Part shown: positions 7,610 to 16,494 of the stretch, piece by piece
Numbering within the stretch: position 1 is the stretch's first letter
How the letters are laid out: every line of letters begins with the position of its first letter
From: Nitrosospira multiformis
GTDB lineage: Bacteria; Pseudomonadota; Gammaproteobacteria; Burkholderiales; Nitrosomonadaceae
DNA: 64,000 nt
NCBI GenBank assembly: GCA_017306155.1
Contig: JAFKJB010000008.1
Span: 104,238 to 168,237 of the forward strand
Reading direction: 5' to 3'
Notes under the pieces: model-generated
What the model saw: the letters and a program-made list of their open reading frames with translations, nothing else
What the model was told of the DNA's origin: nothing
The model's database searches: none
Program-made: the position numbers and the translations under genes

Positions 7610-9853
7610 GTGTTGCGCAAGATGGATTCTATTTCCCTCTTTTCGTGCGCCCGTGCGCGCATGTTCCCCAAATCGCTGACTTTTGCCATGCGTATGACCC
7701 TGGTTGGCCTGTTCGCTACGGGATTCATCGATCCTGCTCATGCGCAAACTGTACCAGAGGAAAAACAAGAAGTTGCGGGAAAGGAAAGGCAGGAAGGCGC
7801 CGCCGGCGATGTCACGACACTTCCCGAGATGAAAATCAGCGCGGAACGGCCTGGTGAGCTTCCACAACCCTACGCCGGCGGACAAGTCGCGCGCGGCGGA
7901 CGGCTCGGCGTGCTCGGCAATATGGACCTCATGAAGGCTCCTTTCAGCATCAGCAGCTATACCTCGCAGATGATGCAGAACCAGCACGCCATCACGGCGG
8001 CCGACCTCTTGACCCGGGATCCTTCGGTCCGCTCTACCGGTCAACGCGGCGGTGTCGTCGATTCCTTCTATATTCGGGGCTTTCCGATCGGTGAAGGCAA
8101 CGTGGGGGAATTCGCTTTCGACGGGCAGTACGGCGTGGCCCCCAATTACCGGATATTTACCGAATACACCGAACGCATCGAGGTGCTCAAGGGGCCTGCT
8201 GCGCTGCTGTATGGGATATCCCCGAACAGCGGTGTTGGCGGCGTCATCAATATCGTTCCCAAGCGTGCCTTGGACGATCTGACCCGGCTCACCGGCAACT
8301 ATTTATCAGGTGCGCAGGGAGGCGGGCATCTCGATATCGCCCGGCGCTTCGGTGCGGATCGCCAGTTCGGCATACGGCTCAACGGCAGTCATCATCAGGG
8401 CGATACGCTCCTGGACAACCAGTTCCGCCAGGCGGATATCGCTTCCGTGGCGCTCGACTATCAGGGTGAACGGTTTCGGGCAACGCTTGATGCCTTCGGC
8501 CAGTATGAGCGGTTCAAGGCCCCGGCACGCCCGTTCCTGGTTGCTGCCGGTGTTGCCGTGCCATCGGCGCCCAATGGCCGGCGCAACGTCACCCAACCTT
8601 GGGGCTGGTCGAAAATCAAGGATGCGGGACTCCTGCTCAAGGGCGAATACGACCTGTCCGACGCGCTGACACTGTTTGCCAGCGTTGGCGGTGCCCACAC
8701 CTGGGTGGATCGGCTATCGGATCAGACGCCGACGATCCAGAATGCCGTTGGCGATACCAGGTCGGTACCGATGTTTTTCAGGTTTGGCGTCGACCGCTCC
8801 AGTGCAGATGGCGGATTGCGCGCCCGGTTCAATACCGGTCCCATTCACCACAACGTGACGCTTCAAGGCACCGGTTATCGGGATCGCCTGGAGCGGGGCT
8901 CTACCACTGGCACGGCAGTATTGTCGAACATGTATTCTCCGATTGACCGTCCCGGTCAGGCCCTGGCTACGCCTGGTCTGATGAAAGTCTCGGAGACCGA
9001 ATTCTATGGAGGCGCATTGACCGATACCGTGTCCATGGCTGACGAACGTGTGTTACTCATCCTGGGCGTGCGCTTCCAGCAGGTCAGATCGGACAATTTC
9101 AGCTCAACAGGCGCCGTCACGTCCACCTACGACAAGAGGGCGATCACGCCGCTGGCGGGCCTGGTCGTCCGGCCCTGGAAAAACATCTCGATCTACGCCA
9201 ACCGTATGGAAGGGCTTAGCAAAGGCGACATTGCTCCTCAGATCGCAGTCAATGCCGGCCAGGCTCTTGCGCCCTACAAAACTGAACAGCTCGAGGTCGG
9301 CGTCAAGGTTGATTACGGCCGCCTGATCACCACGCTGAGTCTCTTCCAGATCAAGAGGCCCAGTCCTCTGCTCATGGACAATGTCTTTTCCCTCACCGGC
9401 GAGCAGCGCAATCAAGGCGTGGAACTCGCCCTGTTCGGCGAACCCGTGTCAGGGGTTCGGCTGCTGGGCGGCGTAACGTTGATAGATGGCGAATTGACAA
9501 AAACTGACAAACCCGCCACGCGGGGCAACAAGCCGGTCGGCGTGCCGGTATTGCAAGCCAATATGGGTGCCGAGTGGGACATGCCGGGGCTGCCCGGGTT
9601 CACGTTGACCGGCAATCTCGTCCACACCGGCAAACGATATATCAACCAGACCAATACGCAGAGCGTGCCTTCCTGGACGACGTTCGACTTTGGCGCGCGC
9701 TACAGTACCAAGGTGGCTGGAAAATCCACCATCATCCGCGCCAATCTGCTTAATGCATTCGATCGCAATTACTGGGGGGGCGTGGCTTCTTTCGGCACTT
9801 TATCGTTAGGCACGCCGCGCACTGTGCTGGTGTCGGCTGCGGTCGACTTCTGA
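7610..9853 (+). CDS. TonB-dependent siderophore receptor
   Basis: Outer-membrane receptor of the TonB-dependent siderophore family (FhuE/FpvA-like), 747 residues. A signal peptide probably ends at AHA-Q near residue 45. There is no N-terminal signalling (STN) domain, only a short charged linker, then TLPEMKISAE as a likely TonB-box region. The plug contains ADLLTRDPSVRS, SFYIRGFPI and the RIEVLKGPAALLYG segment; the 22-strand barrel ends in a C-terminal Phe. The GTG start has AAAGGAAA upstream. An upstream Fur-like box and an adjacent PepSY reductase indicate ferric siderophore import under iron control. The ligand cannot be told from sequence. Confidence 0.93.
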   Translation: MLRKMDSISLFSCARARMFPKSLTFAMRMTLVGLFATGFIDPAHAQTVPEEKQEVAGKERQEGAAGDVTTLPEMKISAERPGELPQPYAGGQVARGGRLGVLGNMDLMKAPFSISSYTSQMMQNQHAITAADLLTRDPSVRSTGQRGGVVDSFYIRGFPIGEGNVGEFAFDGQYGVAPNYRIFTEYTERIEVLKGPAALLYGISPNSGVGGVINIVPKRALDDLTRLTGNYLSGAQGGGHLDIARRFGADRQFGIRLNGSHHQGDTLLDNQFRQADIASVALDYQGERFRATLDAFGQYERFKAPARPFLVAAGVAVPSAPNGRRNVTQPWGWSKIKDAGLLLKGEYDLSDALTLFASVGGAHTWVDRLSDQTPTIQNAVGDTRSVPMFFRFGVDRSSADGGLRARFNTGPIHHNVTLQGTGYRDRLERGSTTGTAVLSNMYSPIDRPGQALATPGLMKVSETEFYGGALTDTVSMADERVLLILGVRFQQVRSDNFSSTGAVTSTYDKRAITPLAGLVVRPWKNISIYANRMEGLSKGDIAPQIAVNAGQALAPYKTEQLEVGVKVDYGRLITTLSLFQIKRPSPLLMDNVFSLTGEQRNQGVELALFGEPVSGVRLLGGVTLIDGELTKTDKPATRGNKPVGVPVLQANMGAEWDMPGLPGFTLTGNLVHTGKRYINQTNTQSVPSWTTFDFGARYSTKVAGKSTIIRANLLNAFDRNYWGGVASFGTLSLGTPRTVLVSAAVDF

Positions 9854-10502
9854 ATGAAAGTACCGATATTTGCTCAAAGTTCATTCTGTCCTCAGCATAT
9901 AGCTGAATATAACGAAGAGACATTGGTGAGCTTCAGGTAACGCTTGACGGTCGGAGCGAGACGCCGCAGCGCTGGGTAATCTCATCGGGTGCGAGGGCCG
10001 TCTGGTCAGCCTGCGATAGACGATGACGAGATCGGCAGATGGGTATATTCTCGCACGACTGACTGATTACAGCGACCTCCCGCTCCAGTGATGGTTGCCT
10101 GTAACACCTGCAGCAAGTTAAACGCTACATTCAGGACCTGGAATTTCCCTGCAGAGGAGTGCAAGGAGCAGATTTCTGCTTTGTTATCAACCTCCGTTAC
10201 CCTGGATGTCGAGATTTCCATACGGGGGCTTTCGTGTTTATCAAGGGTAGCGACACAGACTATTCCTGCGCTCACTCCAGCCGGATGTTAGGTACTCCTT
10301 CGCTGGTTTCGCAACAGTTTTCCAATCAAAAGCTCCAATTATTTGAGTCAGCGGCAAACAATAGGAACATTATATCGGTTGAGGCTGGTATCAAGTGATG
10401 TTCAAAGCACGTCATTGTTGGACGTTGGCTGGATTCCGGGTCAATCGCTCCGATCAGAAAGAGGAAAGGGCGGATAGACATAAATAAGAGAAACGAAAAG
10501 GC
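9854..10502. other. 649-base region without an intact gene
   Basis: Between the siderophore receptor and the PAS-GGDEF-EAL gene. The only recognisable content is the frame-broken helix-turn-helix scrap at 9918-10047; the rest shows no convincing gene or RNA. Confidence 0.55.
9918..10047 (-). pseudogene. Remnant of a helix-turn-helix protein
   Basis: On the minus strand one frame reads QADQTALAPDEITQRCGVSL and, after a one-base shift near 9955, continues TVKRYLKLTN. Joined, this is a typical helix-turn-helix (DEITQRCGVS-turn-RTVKRYLKL). No start codon and no longer open frame surround it. It resembles HTH segments of DUF1670-type or transposon-linked regulators, but the piece is too short to name. 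Probably a decayed regulator or mobile-element gene. Confidence 0.35.
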
Positions 10503-12572
10503 ATGAAAAAAGAGTCTGAACTGAATAACTCCCTCCCCGTGCTGAAAGCAGCGATAGAGGCAACCGTTGACGGTCTTCTGGTAACAGACAAGCGGGGCAA
10601 GGTGCTTTGCTACAACCAGCTTTACGTGGATATGTGGCCCATTCCAAGTGAGCTCCTGGCTCATGCGGGCCATCACGCAATCCTCGGATATTGCGCCGGA
10701 CAACTAAGAGATCCCGAGCGATTCCTGCATTCAATCGAGGAAATTTATGCGACGTTGGCGCCAGAAAGCTTTGATGTCTTTGAATTTCGCGATGGACGGA
10801 TATTTGAGCGATGTGCAAAAGTCAAAACTCTGGAAGGATTTACCGTCCTGCTCATCTGGAGTTTCAGGGATATTACTGAACGGAGGCGGGGGGAGAACTA
10901 CAAAGCGCAACTGGCGGCAATCGTCGAGTCCTCGAACGATGCGATCATTGTAAAGGATCTGAACGGCATTATTACCAGTTGGAATGATGCAGCAGAAGAG
11001 CTTTTTGGGTATCGTTCCAGTGAAATAATAGGCTCTTCCGTATTGACACTGATTCCACCCGACCGCCTGGGGGAAGAGAATAGAATCATGAGCCTCATCA
11101 AGAGCGGGAAACGCGCGGACCATTTTGAGACCGTGCGATGGAGAAAGGGCAGGAAATCGATCGATGTCTCCGTCACAATATCGCCGGTGAAGGATAGTGC
11201 CGGCAACATCATCGGTGCATCGAAGATTGTGCGGGATATCACTCAGCGTAAGGAATCACAAGAACGTATCGAATATCTCGCCCATTACGACCCGCTGACC
11301 GGCTTGCCCAATCGCGCGCTGCTTGCTGACCGCATGAGGATCGCGATCGAGAACGCCAGCCGATATTCCTTCGGGCTGGCATTACTGTTCGTGGACCTCG
11401 ATCGCTTCAAGCTGATCAACGATTCGCTCGGTCATGAGATCGGTGACAAGCTGCTTAAGGCGGTTGCAGGGCGCATGCAGTCTATGGTTCGCCAAGCCGA
11501 TACTGTCAGCCGGCTGGGAGGTGACGAGTTTATTGTCCTGCTAGGCCGGATTCATGCAGCTACGGACGCGGCGCGAGTCGCCGGGAAGCTTGTTGCAGTC
11601 TTGTCTCAGCCCTATCAAATAGAACAGCATAAACTCTTGTTGACTGCAAGCATCGGGATCAGCATTTATCCGGATAATGGTAAGGACGCCAGCAGCTTGA
11701 TGCGCAATGCCGACGCCTCGATGTATTCGGCCAAAGGGCAGGGCAGGAACAGCTATCGGTTCTATTCTGAAGACTTGACTTCCACTTCCGTAGAGCGGCT
11801 CAGCCTTGAACGTGATCTGCGCGGCGCTCTTGCGCGTGATGAAATTTTTCCGGTATACCAGCCACAGATAGAGCTTGCTACCGGACGCGTCGTAGGTGCG
11901 GAGGCACTCATGCGCTGGAAGCGCCTTGAGCAGGGATTAGTCTCGCCTGCAAGCTTTATTCCTGTAGCCGAGGACAGCGGTTTGATTCTGTCTCTTGGTG
12001 AACACATCCTGAGGGAAGCCTGCCTGCGAGCCCGCCAATGGCATGAGCAGCAGCAATTTGAAGGAACAATCGCGGTAAACGTTTCAGCGGTGCAATTCCG
12101 TCAGAATGATTTCACAGATGTTGTACTGCGCGCACTTGCAGACACCGGTCTTTCACCAGAGTGCCTGGAACTCGAGGTAACCGAAAGTGTCGTGATGCAT
12201 GGAGTGGATTCGGTCGCACAGAAAATGCATATCCTGAAATCTCACGGTATAAAACTGGCTGTTGATGATTTCGGTACCGGCTATTCCAGTTTGTCATATT
12301 TACGGCAGTTTGCCGTTGGCCGGCTGAAAATAGATCAGTGCCTCGTTCGTGATCTCCCCGAGAACACCGACGCCAAAGCCATTATTTGCGCAATTGTGGC
12401 GATGGGGCTCAGCCTTGGCTTGCGTGTAATGGCGGAAGGTGTAGAGACAGAAGCGCAGGCTCGCTTTCTTCAAGATATCAATTGCGCGGAGAGCCAAGGT
12501 TATCTTTATGCGAAGCCCATGATGGCAAATGATTTTGAAACCTGGCTGAAAAGCGGGAAATCAGGTTTCTAA
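10503..12572 (+). CDS. PAS-GGDEF-EAL cyclic-di-GMP protein
   Basis: Cytoplasmic 689-residue c-di-GMP turnover protein without membrane segments. Order: a PAS-like region (1-120), a PAS/PAC domain (about 135-250, with IVESSNDAIIVKDLNGIITS), GGDEF (about 255-420) and EAL (about 440-685). The active site GGDEF is intact at 339-343 and an inhibitory RxxD site (RQAD) sits five residues before it. EAL residues look complete: EAL at 467-469, NVSAVQF, ELEVTES, DDFGTGYSS, LKIDQ, AEGVET and QGYLYAKP. So both cyclase and phosphodiesterase activity are possible. The signal sensed is unknown. It stands alone; the kinase gene starts about 85 bases downstream. Confidence 0.92.
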   Translation: MKKESELNNSLPVLKAAIEATVDGLLVTDKRGKVLCYNQLYVDMWPIPSELLAHAGHHAILGYCAGQLRDPERFLHSIEEIYATLAPESFDVFEFRDGRIFERCAKVKTLEGFTVLLIWSFRDITERRRGENYKAQLAAIVESSNDAIIVKDLNGIITSWNDAAEELFGYRSSEIIGSSVLTLIPPDRLGEENRIMSLIKSGKRADHFETVRWRKGRKSIDVSVTISPVKDSAGNIIGASKIVRDITQRKESQERIEYLAHYDPLTGLPNRALLADRMRIAIENASRYSFGLALLFVDLDRFKLINDSLGHEIGDKLLKAVAGRMQSMVRQADTVSRLGGDEFIVLLGRIHAATDAARVAGKLVAVLSQPYQIEQHKLLLTASIGISIYPDNGKDASSLMRNADASMYSAKGQGRNSYRFYSEDLTSTSVERLSLERDLRGALARDEIFPVYQPQIELATGRVVGAEALMRWKRLEQGLVSPASFIPVAEDSGLILSLGEHILREACLRARQWHEQQQFEGTIAVNVSAVQFRQNDFTDVVLRALADTGLSPECLELEVTESVVMHGVDSVAQKMHILKSHGIKLAVDDFGTGYSSLSYLRQFAVGRLKIDQCLVRDLPENTDAKAIICAIVAMGLSLGLRVMAEGVETEAQARFLQDINCAESQGYLYAKPMMANDFETWLKSGKSGF

Positions 12573-12658
12573 GTGTTCGCACTACCATTCGTTAATTCCT
12601 CTGGGGGTGAGATCACTTTTTAAGCGACGTTTTGCAGGGAATCGATTTGCGAGTCACT

Positions 12659-14113
12659 ATGGCTCTTCGGTGGCGCTTGTTATTGCTCTGGCTGTTCATG
12701 CTGGTGGTAAGCGGTGCGCTTGCCTACATCATTCGCGAGGTCTATCAACTCGGCAGCGAAGTGCAAGCCCAGAAATCGGTGGAACAGACCGCTCAAGCGT
12801 GTGCTGCTCTTCAGACCGAATATGCCCGCTCGGTCAAGCCGGGCGGGGATATTGTCGACCGGGAGCTGATGAACGCAGTTTTGAATGTGACTCTGGATGA
12901 TCTGCCGGGTGTTGAGGGCGGGTTTTGGCATGACTCGAGCAGATTTGTCGCTTATGCCTTTCCCAGTCATGTCGGTACCGAGAAAAAAAAAGATGTTCCG
13001 TTCACTGAGCGCAAACGGGTCGAAGCCCTTGCCGGCAGGAGCATTGCTCGGGGTGTGCCCATGGTCGATGTGCTCAGCGGAAGCCGTGAAATAGTGGTGC
13101 TGGCGGCTTGTCCCGTAAAATCAGAAAGGCATCTGGCGACCTGGGCAATGGCGCGTTCTCCGGTTGCTGCAGGCAAGGCCTATGACGAAGTAAACCGCGG
13201 ATTGGGTCTCCTGCTTGCTTTTGTAATAATCTCGGGGCTCTGGTTGACCTTCAGTCTTTATGACTGGGGTAAATACTTTACCCGGGTCGAACGGGATCTG
13301 GCGGAAAATTCTACCAGTGCGTCGCGGGAAATTGCGGCGACGGGAGATGCAGAGCTTGATCGTGTCGTCACCGCATTTAACCAGTTTCGGACTAGACTCG
13401 ATACCGAGCGCGCGCATGCCGCCGAGCTTGGCACCCTGCTTGAGCGCTCGGAACGCTTCACTGCCCTGGGACGGATGGCTGCGGCAGTGGCCCATGAGGT
13501 TCGTAATCCGATCGCGGCGATGCAACTCAAGGCGGAAAATGCACTACTGGCGCAGCCGGATAGCCAACGGCGAGCGCTGGAGTTCGTCCTGCACGAGATA
13601 AGGCGTCTGGATGAAACCGTGAAAGAGCTGCTGAAAAAGGCTGAACCGGTCAGCACCCATTCGCGGTTGGTGTGCGTTTCGAGCTGGCTCATGGAAAGAG
13701 TCGATGCTTTTGCCGAACAAAGCGCGGTTGCAGGGATTGATCTTCGAACAAAAGTCGACGTCGAGTCGTGGAGTTTCGATCCGCTTTCGCTTGGCCGTGC
13801 GCTGGATAATCTCATCGCCAATGCGATCCAGCATACGCCGCGCGGCGGCGTTGTCACCGTGGCCGCGAAAAAAAACACTTCCGATACTGCGATGATCTTG
13901 CAGGTCCGCGACACAGGCCCCGGCGTCTCCCTTGACATAGAACCCCGGCTTTTCGAACCTTTCACCTCGGGGCGCCGGGGAGGAGTGGGGCTCGGTTTGG
14001 CGCTTGCGCGAGAAATTGCAGTCGCGCATGGAGGCACCGCCTGTTACTTGCATAAGGCTTCGGAGGCTTCGGGCGCGTGCTTTGAACTGGAGATTCCATG
14101 GCTCGCATCCTGA
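12659..14113 (+). CDS. Sensor histidine kinase (partner of the NtrC-type regulator)
   Basis: Membrane-bound histidine kinase. Counted from the ATG at 12659 (484 residues) there are two membrane segments (about 4-25 and 181-203) enclosing a periplasmic sensor region, then a linker, the H-box AVAHEVRNPIAAM with H279, and an HATPase domain with N box (DNLIANAIQHTPRGG), G1 (DTGPGVS) and G2 (GGVGLGLALAREI). Alternative starts in frame are TTG 12647, with AGGGA 7 bases upstream, and TTG 12632. The 3' end overlaps the response regulator by 16 bases, so the two are translationally coupled and are almost certainly a cognate pair. The stimulus is unknown. Confidence 0.93.
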   Translation: MALRWRLLLLWLFMLVVSGALAYIIREVYQLGSEVQAQKSVEQTAQACAALQTEYARSVKPGGDIVDRELMNAVLNVTLDDLPGVEGGFWHDSSRFVAYAFPSHVGTEKKKDVPFTERKRVEALAGRSIARGVPMVDVLSGSREIVVLAACPVKSERHLATWAMARSPVAAGKAYDEVNRGLGLLLAFVIISGLWLTFSLYDWGKYFTRVERDLAENSTSASREIAATGDAELDRVVTAFNQFRTRLDTERAHAAELGTLLERSERFTALGRMAAAVAHEVRNPIAAMQLKAENALLAQPDSQRRALEFVLHEIRRLDETVKELLKKAEPVSTHSRLVCVSSWLMERVDAFAEQSAVAGIDLRTKVDVESWSFDPLSLGRALDNLIANAIQHTPRGGVVTVAAKKNTSDTAMILQVRDTGPGVSLDIEPRLFEPFTSGRRGGVGLGLALAREIAVAHGGTACYLHKASEASGACFELEIPWLAS

Positions 14114-15426
14114 TTATCGATGACGATGCCAGTTTTCGAGAAAGCCTTGCGGAAACCTTGTCGGGCCTGGGACATGAATTATTCCTGGCCACTGACGGAG
14201 CACGTGGACTATCGTTCCTGAAGCGTGGCGGTATCGACGCTGTTTTTATCGACTTTCGCCTGCCTGATATGACAGGCATGGATGTCCTGCGCACCATCAA
14301 GCGACTGCCCGGAGATACACTTCCGGTTATCATGCTAACCGCCTACACCAGCGTCGATAACACGATAGAGGCGATGAAGCTCGGCGCCTTTGAGCATCTC
14401 GCCAAGCCCGTTGGACGTCAGGCAGTTGAAAATACGCTTGAAGCAGCTTTGGCTTCGAGCAGCAGGACAATACGGCAAAATCCGGTTCCTGGCGAAGGCG
14501 AGTTTGTTGCACGCAGCGAGCGAATGCGGGAAACCGTCAAATTGATCGGACGTGCGGCAGCGAGCGAGGCCACGGTGCTCATTACCGGTGAAACCGGAAG
14601 TGGTAAAGAAATAGTCGCACGTGCTCTGCATCAGCATAGCGCTCGGGCAGCGCATCCTTTTGTCGCTATCAATTGTGTGGCAATTCCCCACGAACTGCTG
14701 GAAAGTGAACTGTTCGGTCATGTCAGGGGCGCTTTTACCGGCGCTGCTGCAGCTCACGCTGGCATTTTTGCCCAGGCGGAGGGAGGCACCTTGCTGCTCG
14801 ATGAAATCGGTGACATGAGCGTCAACCTGCAAGCCAAGCTCCTGCGGGTGCTCGCAGAAGGAGTAATCATACCGCTGGGCGCGGAGCATGCGCAGGCCGT
14901 AAATGTCCACCTGCTCGCCGCCACCCATCGTGATCTTGGGCAGCAGGTTACAGAAGGCAGGTTTCGCGAAGATCTGTTTTATCGGCTCAACGTCATCAAT
15001 ATTCATGTGCCGCCATTGCGCGAACGGCGCGAGGATATCATTCCGCTGGCCGAGCATTTTCTTGCCGTGGCAAGCGATACGCCAAAAGCGCTTTCGGCAG
15101 AGGCCCGGCAATATCTTGAAACGCACGCATGGCCAGGCAACGTGCGGGAGCTCCGAAATGTAATCGAACGGGCAATGATTCTTGCCCGGGGCGCTTCGAT
15201 CGAGGCGGGAGACCTTGGCCTGGGTAAAATCCCTGCTCCTCTCGCGTTACCGGCAGGAGTCCCGCTTATGAGTGATCTTCCCAAGGCGCTGGCCCAGCTT
15301 GAAGAGGTGATGATTCGAGCAGCGATTACCGAAACCGGCGGCAATCGCGCAGAGGCCGCGCGACGACTGGGCATCCGGCGTCAATTGCTCTACGCGAAGC
15401 TGCGGCAGTACGGGATTGAATCCTAA
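14098..15426 (+). CDS. NtrC-family sigma-54 response regulator
   Basis: A 442-residue transcription activator. The receiver domain (1-120) has acidic residues DDD near 8-10, phospho-acceptor D52 and K103. The AAA+ domain has Walker A GETGSGKE at 164-171, the sigma-54 contact loop GAFTGA at 211-216, and Walker [10 protein letters not shown] at 232-240. A Fis-type helix-turn-helix ([20 protein letters not shown]) is at the C-terminus. It should, when phosphorylated by the overlapping kinase, bind enhancers and drive RpoN promoters. A strong sigma-54 promoter with upstream inverted repeats lies directly downstream at 15458-15542, so the secreted protein gene at 15592 is the obvious candidate target. 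Confidence 0.95.
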   Translation: MARILIIDDDASFRESLAETLSGLGHELFLATDGARGLSFLKRGGIDAVFIDFRLPDMTGMDVLRTIKRLPGDTLPVIMLTAYTSVDNTIEAMKLGAFEHLAKPVGRQAVENTLEAALASSSRTIRQNPVPGEGEFVARSERMRETVKLIGRAAASEATVLITGETGSGKEIVARALHQHSARAAHPFVAINCVAIPHELLESELFGHVRGAFTGAAAAHAGIFAQAEGGTLLLDEIGDMSVNLQAKLLRVLAEGVIIPLGAEHAQAVNVHLLAATHRDLGQQVTEGRFREDLFYRLNVINIHVPPLRERREDIIPLAEHFLAVASDTPKALSAEARQYLETHAWPGNVRELRNVIERAMILARGASIEAGDLGLGKIPAPLALPAGVPLMSDLPKALAQLEEVMIRAAITETGGNRAEAARRLGIRRQLLYAKLRQYGIES

Positions 15427-15436
15427 AGATCGAATC

Positions 15437-15499
15437 TGTCCGTTCGGCGAACTTCGATGTCCCCAAAGCGGACAATTGGCCATAATCTTATTGGGGACA
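15437..15499. promoter_or_regulatory. Candidate enhancer sites for the NtrC-type regulator
   Basis: Two overlapping dyads: TGTCC-N7-GGACA (TGTCCCCAAAGCGGACA, 15458-15474), and TGTCCCCAA at 15458-15466 facing TTGGGGACA at 15491-15499, a perfect 9-base inverted repeat with 24 bases between. Another TGTCC is at 15437-15441. They lie 28 to 90 bases upstream of the -24 element, a workable distance for an enhancer-binding protein. Binding by the adjacent regulator is inferred. Confidence 0.55.
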
Positions 15500-15526
15500 T
15501 TCCTTATTAATCAATCTCCTGGTCTA

Positions 15527-15542
15527 TGGCACAGGGCTTGCA
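15527..15542 (+). promoter_or_regulatory. Sigma-54 (-24/-12) promoter
   Basis: TGGCACAGGGCTTGCA matches the RpoN consensus TGGCACG-N4-TTGCW at all but one defined base, with the exact 10-base spacing between GG and GC. A transcript would start near 15553, about 40 bases before the secreted-protein ATG. Confidence 0.8.
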
Positions 15543-15591
15543 TAGATAACTTATGCACTCCCTTACGCAACTCCTCTCACTGGAGATGAAC

Positions 15592-16290
15592 ATGAAAACT
15601 TCTCATACATTACCTGTTTTATTGATATTGGCAATGTCTTTCACGCCCACCGTACAGGCTAAAAAGGGGCAGGATAACGCTGATGAATTCCTTCACGTGC
15701 AGACTTTTGCTCCCGCCGCCCCCGTAGCCGAGGGCAAGGTGAGTCGCTTGCTGGTCAATCCATTCGGCGAAGTGGATGGTTTACTTCTCGATACGGGCAC
15801 TCTCGTCACTTTTCCAAAGTACATGGGCGAGCAACTCACGGCCTCGGTCAAGCCCGGTGATACCGTCGAGGTGAAGGGCTATCCTGAGGCAGCAGGTCAG
15901 ATCAAGGGATATGTCATTACCAATTCCCGCAGCGGGCAGTCCTTAATGACTGAGTCAGAGCCCTCCAAAGGTGCGATGAAGATGCCAAAGCACTTGCAGA
16001 GCGTGGGCCTGCTGGCAATGAGCGCTCAGGGGAAAATCCGCCATCTTCATTATGGCAAGCATGGCGAGATCAATGGAGTAATCCTGTCGGATGGCACGAG
16101 TATCCGCTTTCCGCGCGAAGTATCTTACCAATTCGAACCAATGTTAAGAGTCGGACAGAGCATTACGGCATCGGGTTATGGCACCAAAAATCAATATGGC
16201 AAGGCACTGGAGGCCACCGAGTTGGGCTTTGTGGAGCAACAGGACAGTCTCTCGTATTCCTCGATATCCTCGATGTGGAGCAAGGAATAG
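15592..16290 (+). CDS. Secreted two-repeat protein of unknown function
   Basis: A 232-residue protein starting MKTSHTLPVLLILAMSF, with a signal peptide ending near VQA-KK. The start is the second of two close ATGs, placing GGAG 6 bases upstream. The mature part has two similar units of about 70 residues: one from GKVSRLLVNPFGEVDGLLLD to VEVKGYPE, the second from GKIRHLHYGKHGEINGVILS to ITASGYG. Each unit looks like a small beta-barrel (G-x-V/I at the start, D-G/T-G-T-x-V/I-x-FP in the middle, V-x-V-x-G-Y at the end), perhaps OB-fold-like. Likely periplasmic and sigma-54 controlled. I do not recognise a named family. Confidence 0.8.
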   Translation: MKTSHTLPVLLILAMSFTPTVQAKKGQDNADEFLHVQTFAPAAPVAEGKVSRLLVNPFGEVDGLLLDTGTLVTFPKYMGEQLTASVKPGDTVEVKGYPEAAGQIKGYVITNSRSGQSLMTESEPSKGAMKMPKHLQSVGLLAMSAQGKIRHLHYGKHGEINGVILSDGTSIRFPREVSYQFEPMLRVGQSITASGYGTKNQYGKALEATELGFVEQQDSLSYSSISSMWSKE

Positions 16291-16346
16291 CTTGCCGATG
16301 CTGCCTCAAACTGAAAATCAATTGATATATCTGTCCTGCTTCAACC

Positions 16347-16386
16347 AGAACCCGGATTATCGGCAGCTTGGATGAATCCGGGTTCT
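16347..16386. terminator. Hairpin between convergent genes
   Basis: A perfect 12-base inverted repeat, AGAACCCGGATT (16347-16358) and AATCCGGGTTCT (16375-16386), with a 16-base loop. It lies between the convergent secreted-protein and NADH dehydrogenase genes. There is no U-run on either side, so it may be a transcript-stabilising or weak bidirectional terminator structure. Confidence 0.5.
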
Positions 16387-16494
16387 CCCCGCCAGAATCC
16401 CAAATGATATCGACTTTGCTGCAACCTATGGGATAGAGCTTGCACGCTCCATCGTCGTCAACAGCCGTTGTGCGATCATTTCATTCCTGCCGCT

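Noticed and set aside
10006-10398. Several short frames of 60-90 codons between the receptor and the GGDEF-EAL gene
   Set aside because: No ribosome sites and no family resemblance; overlap each other on both strands.
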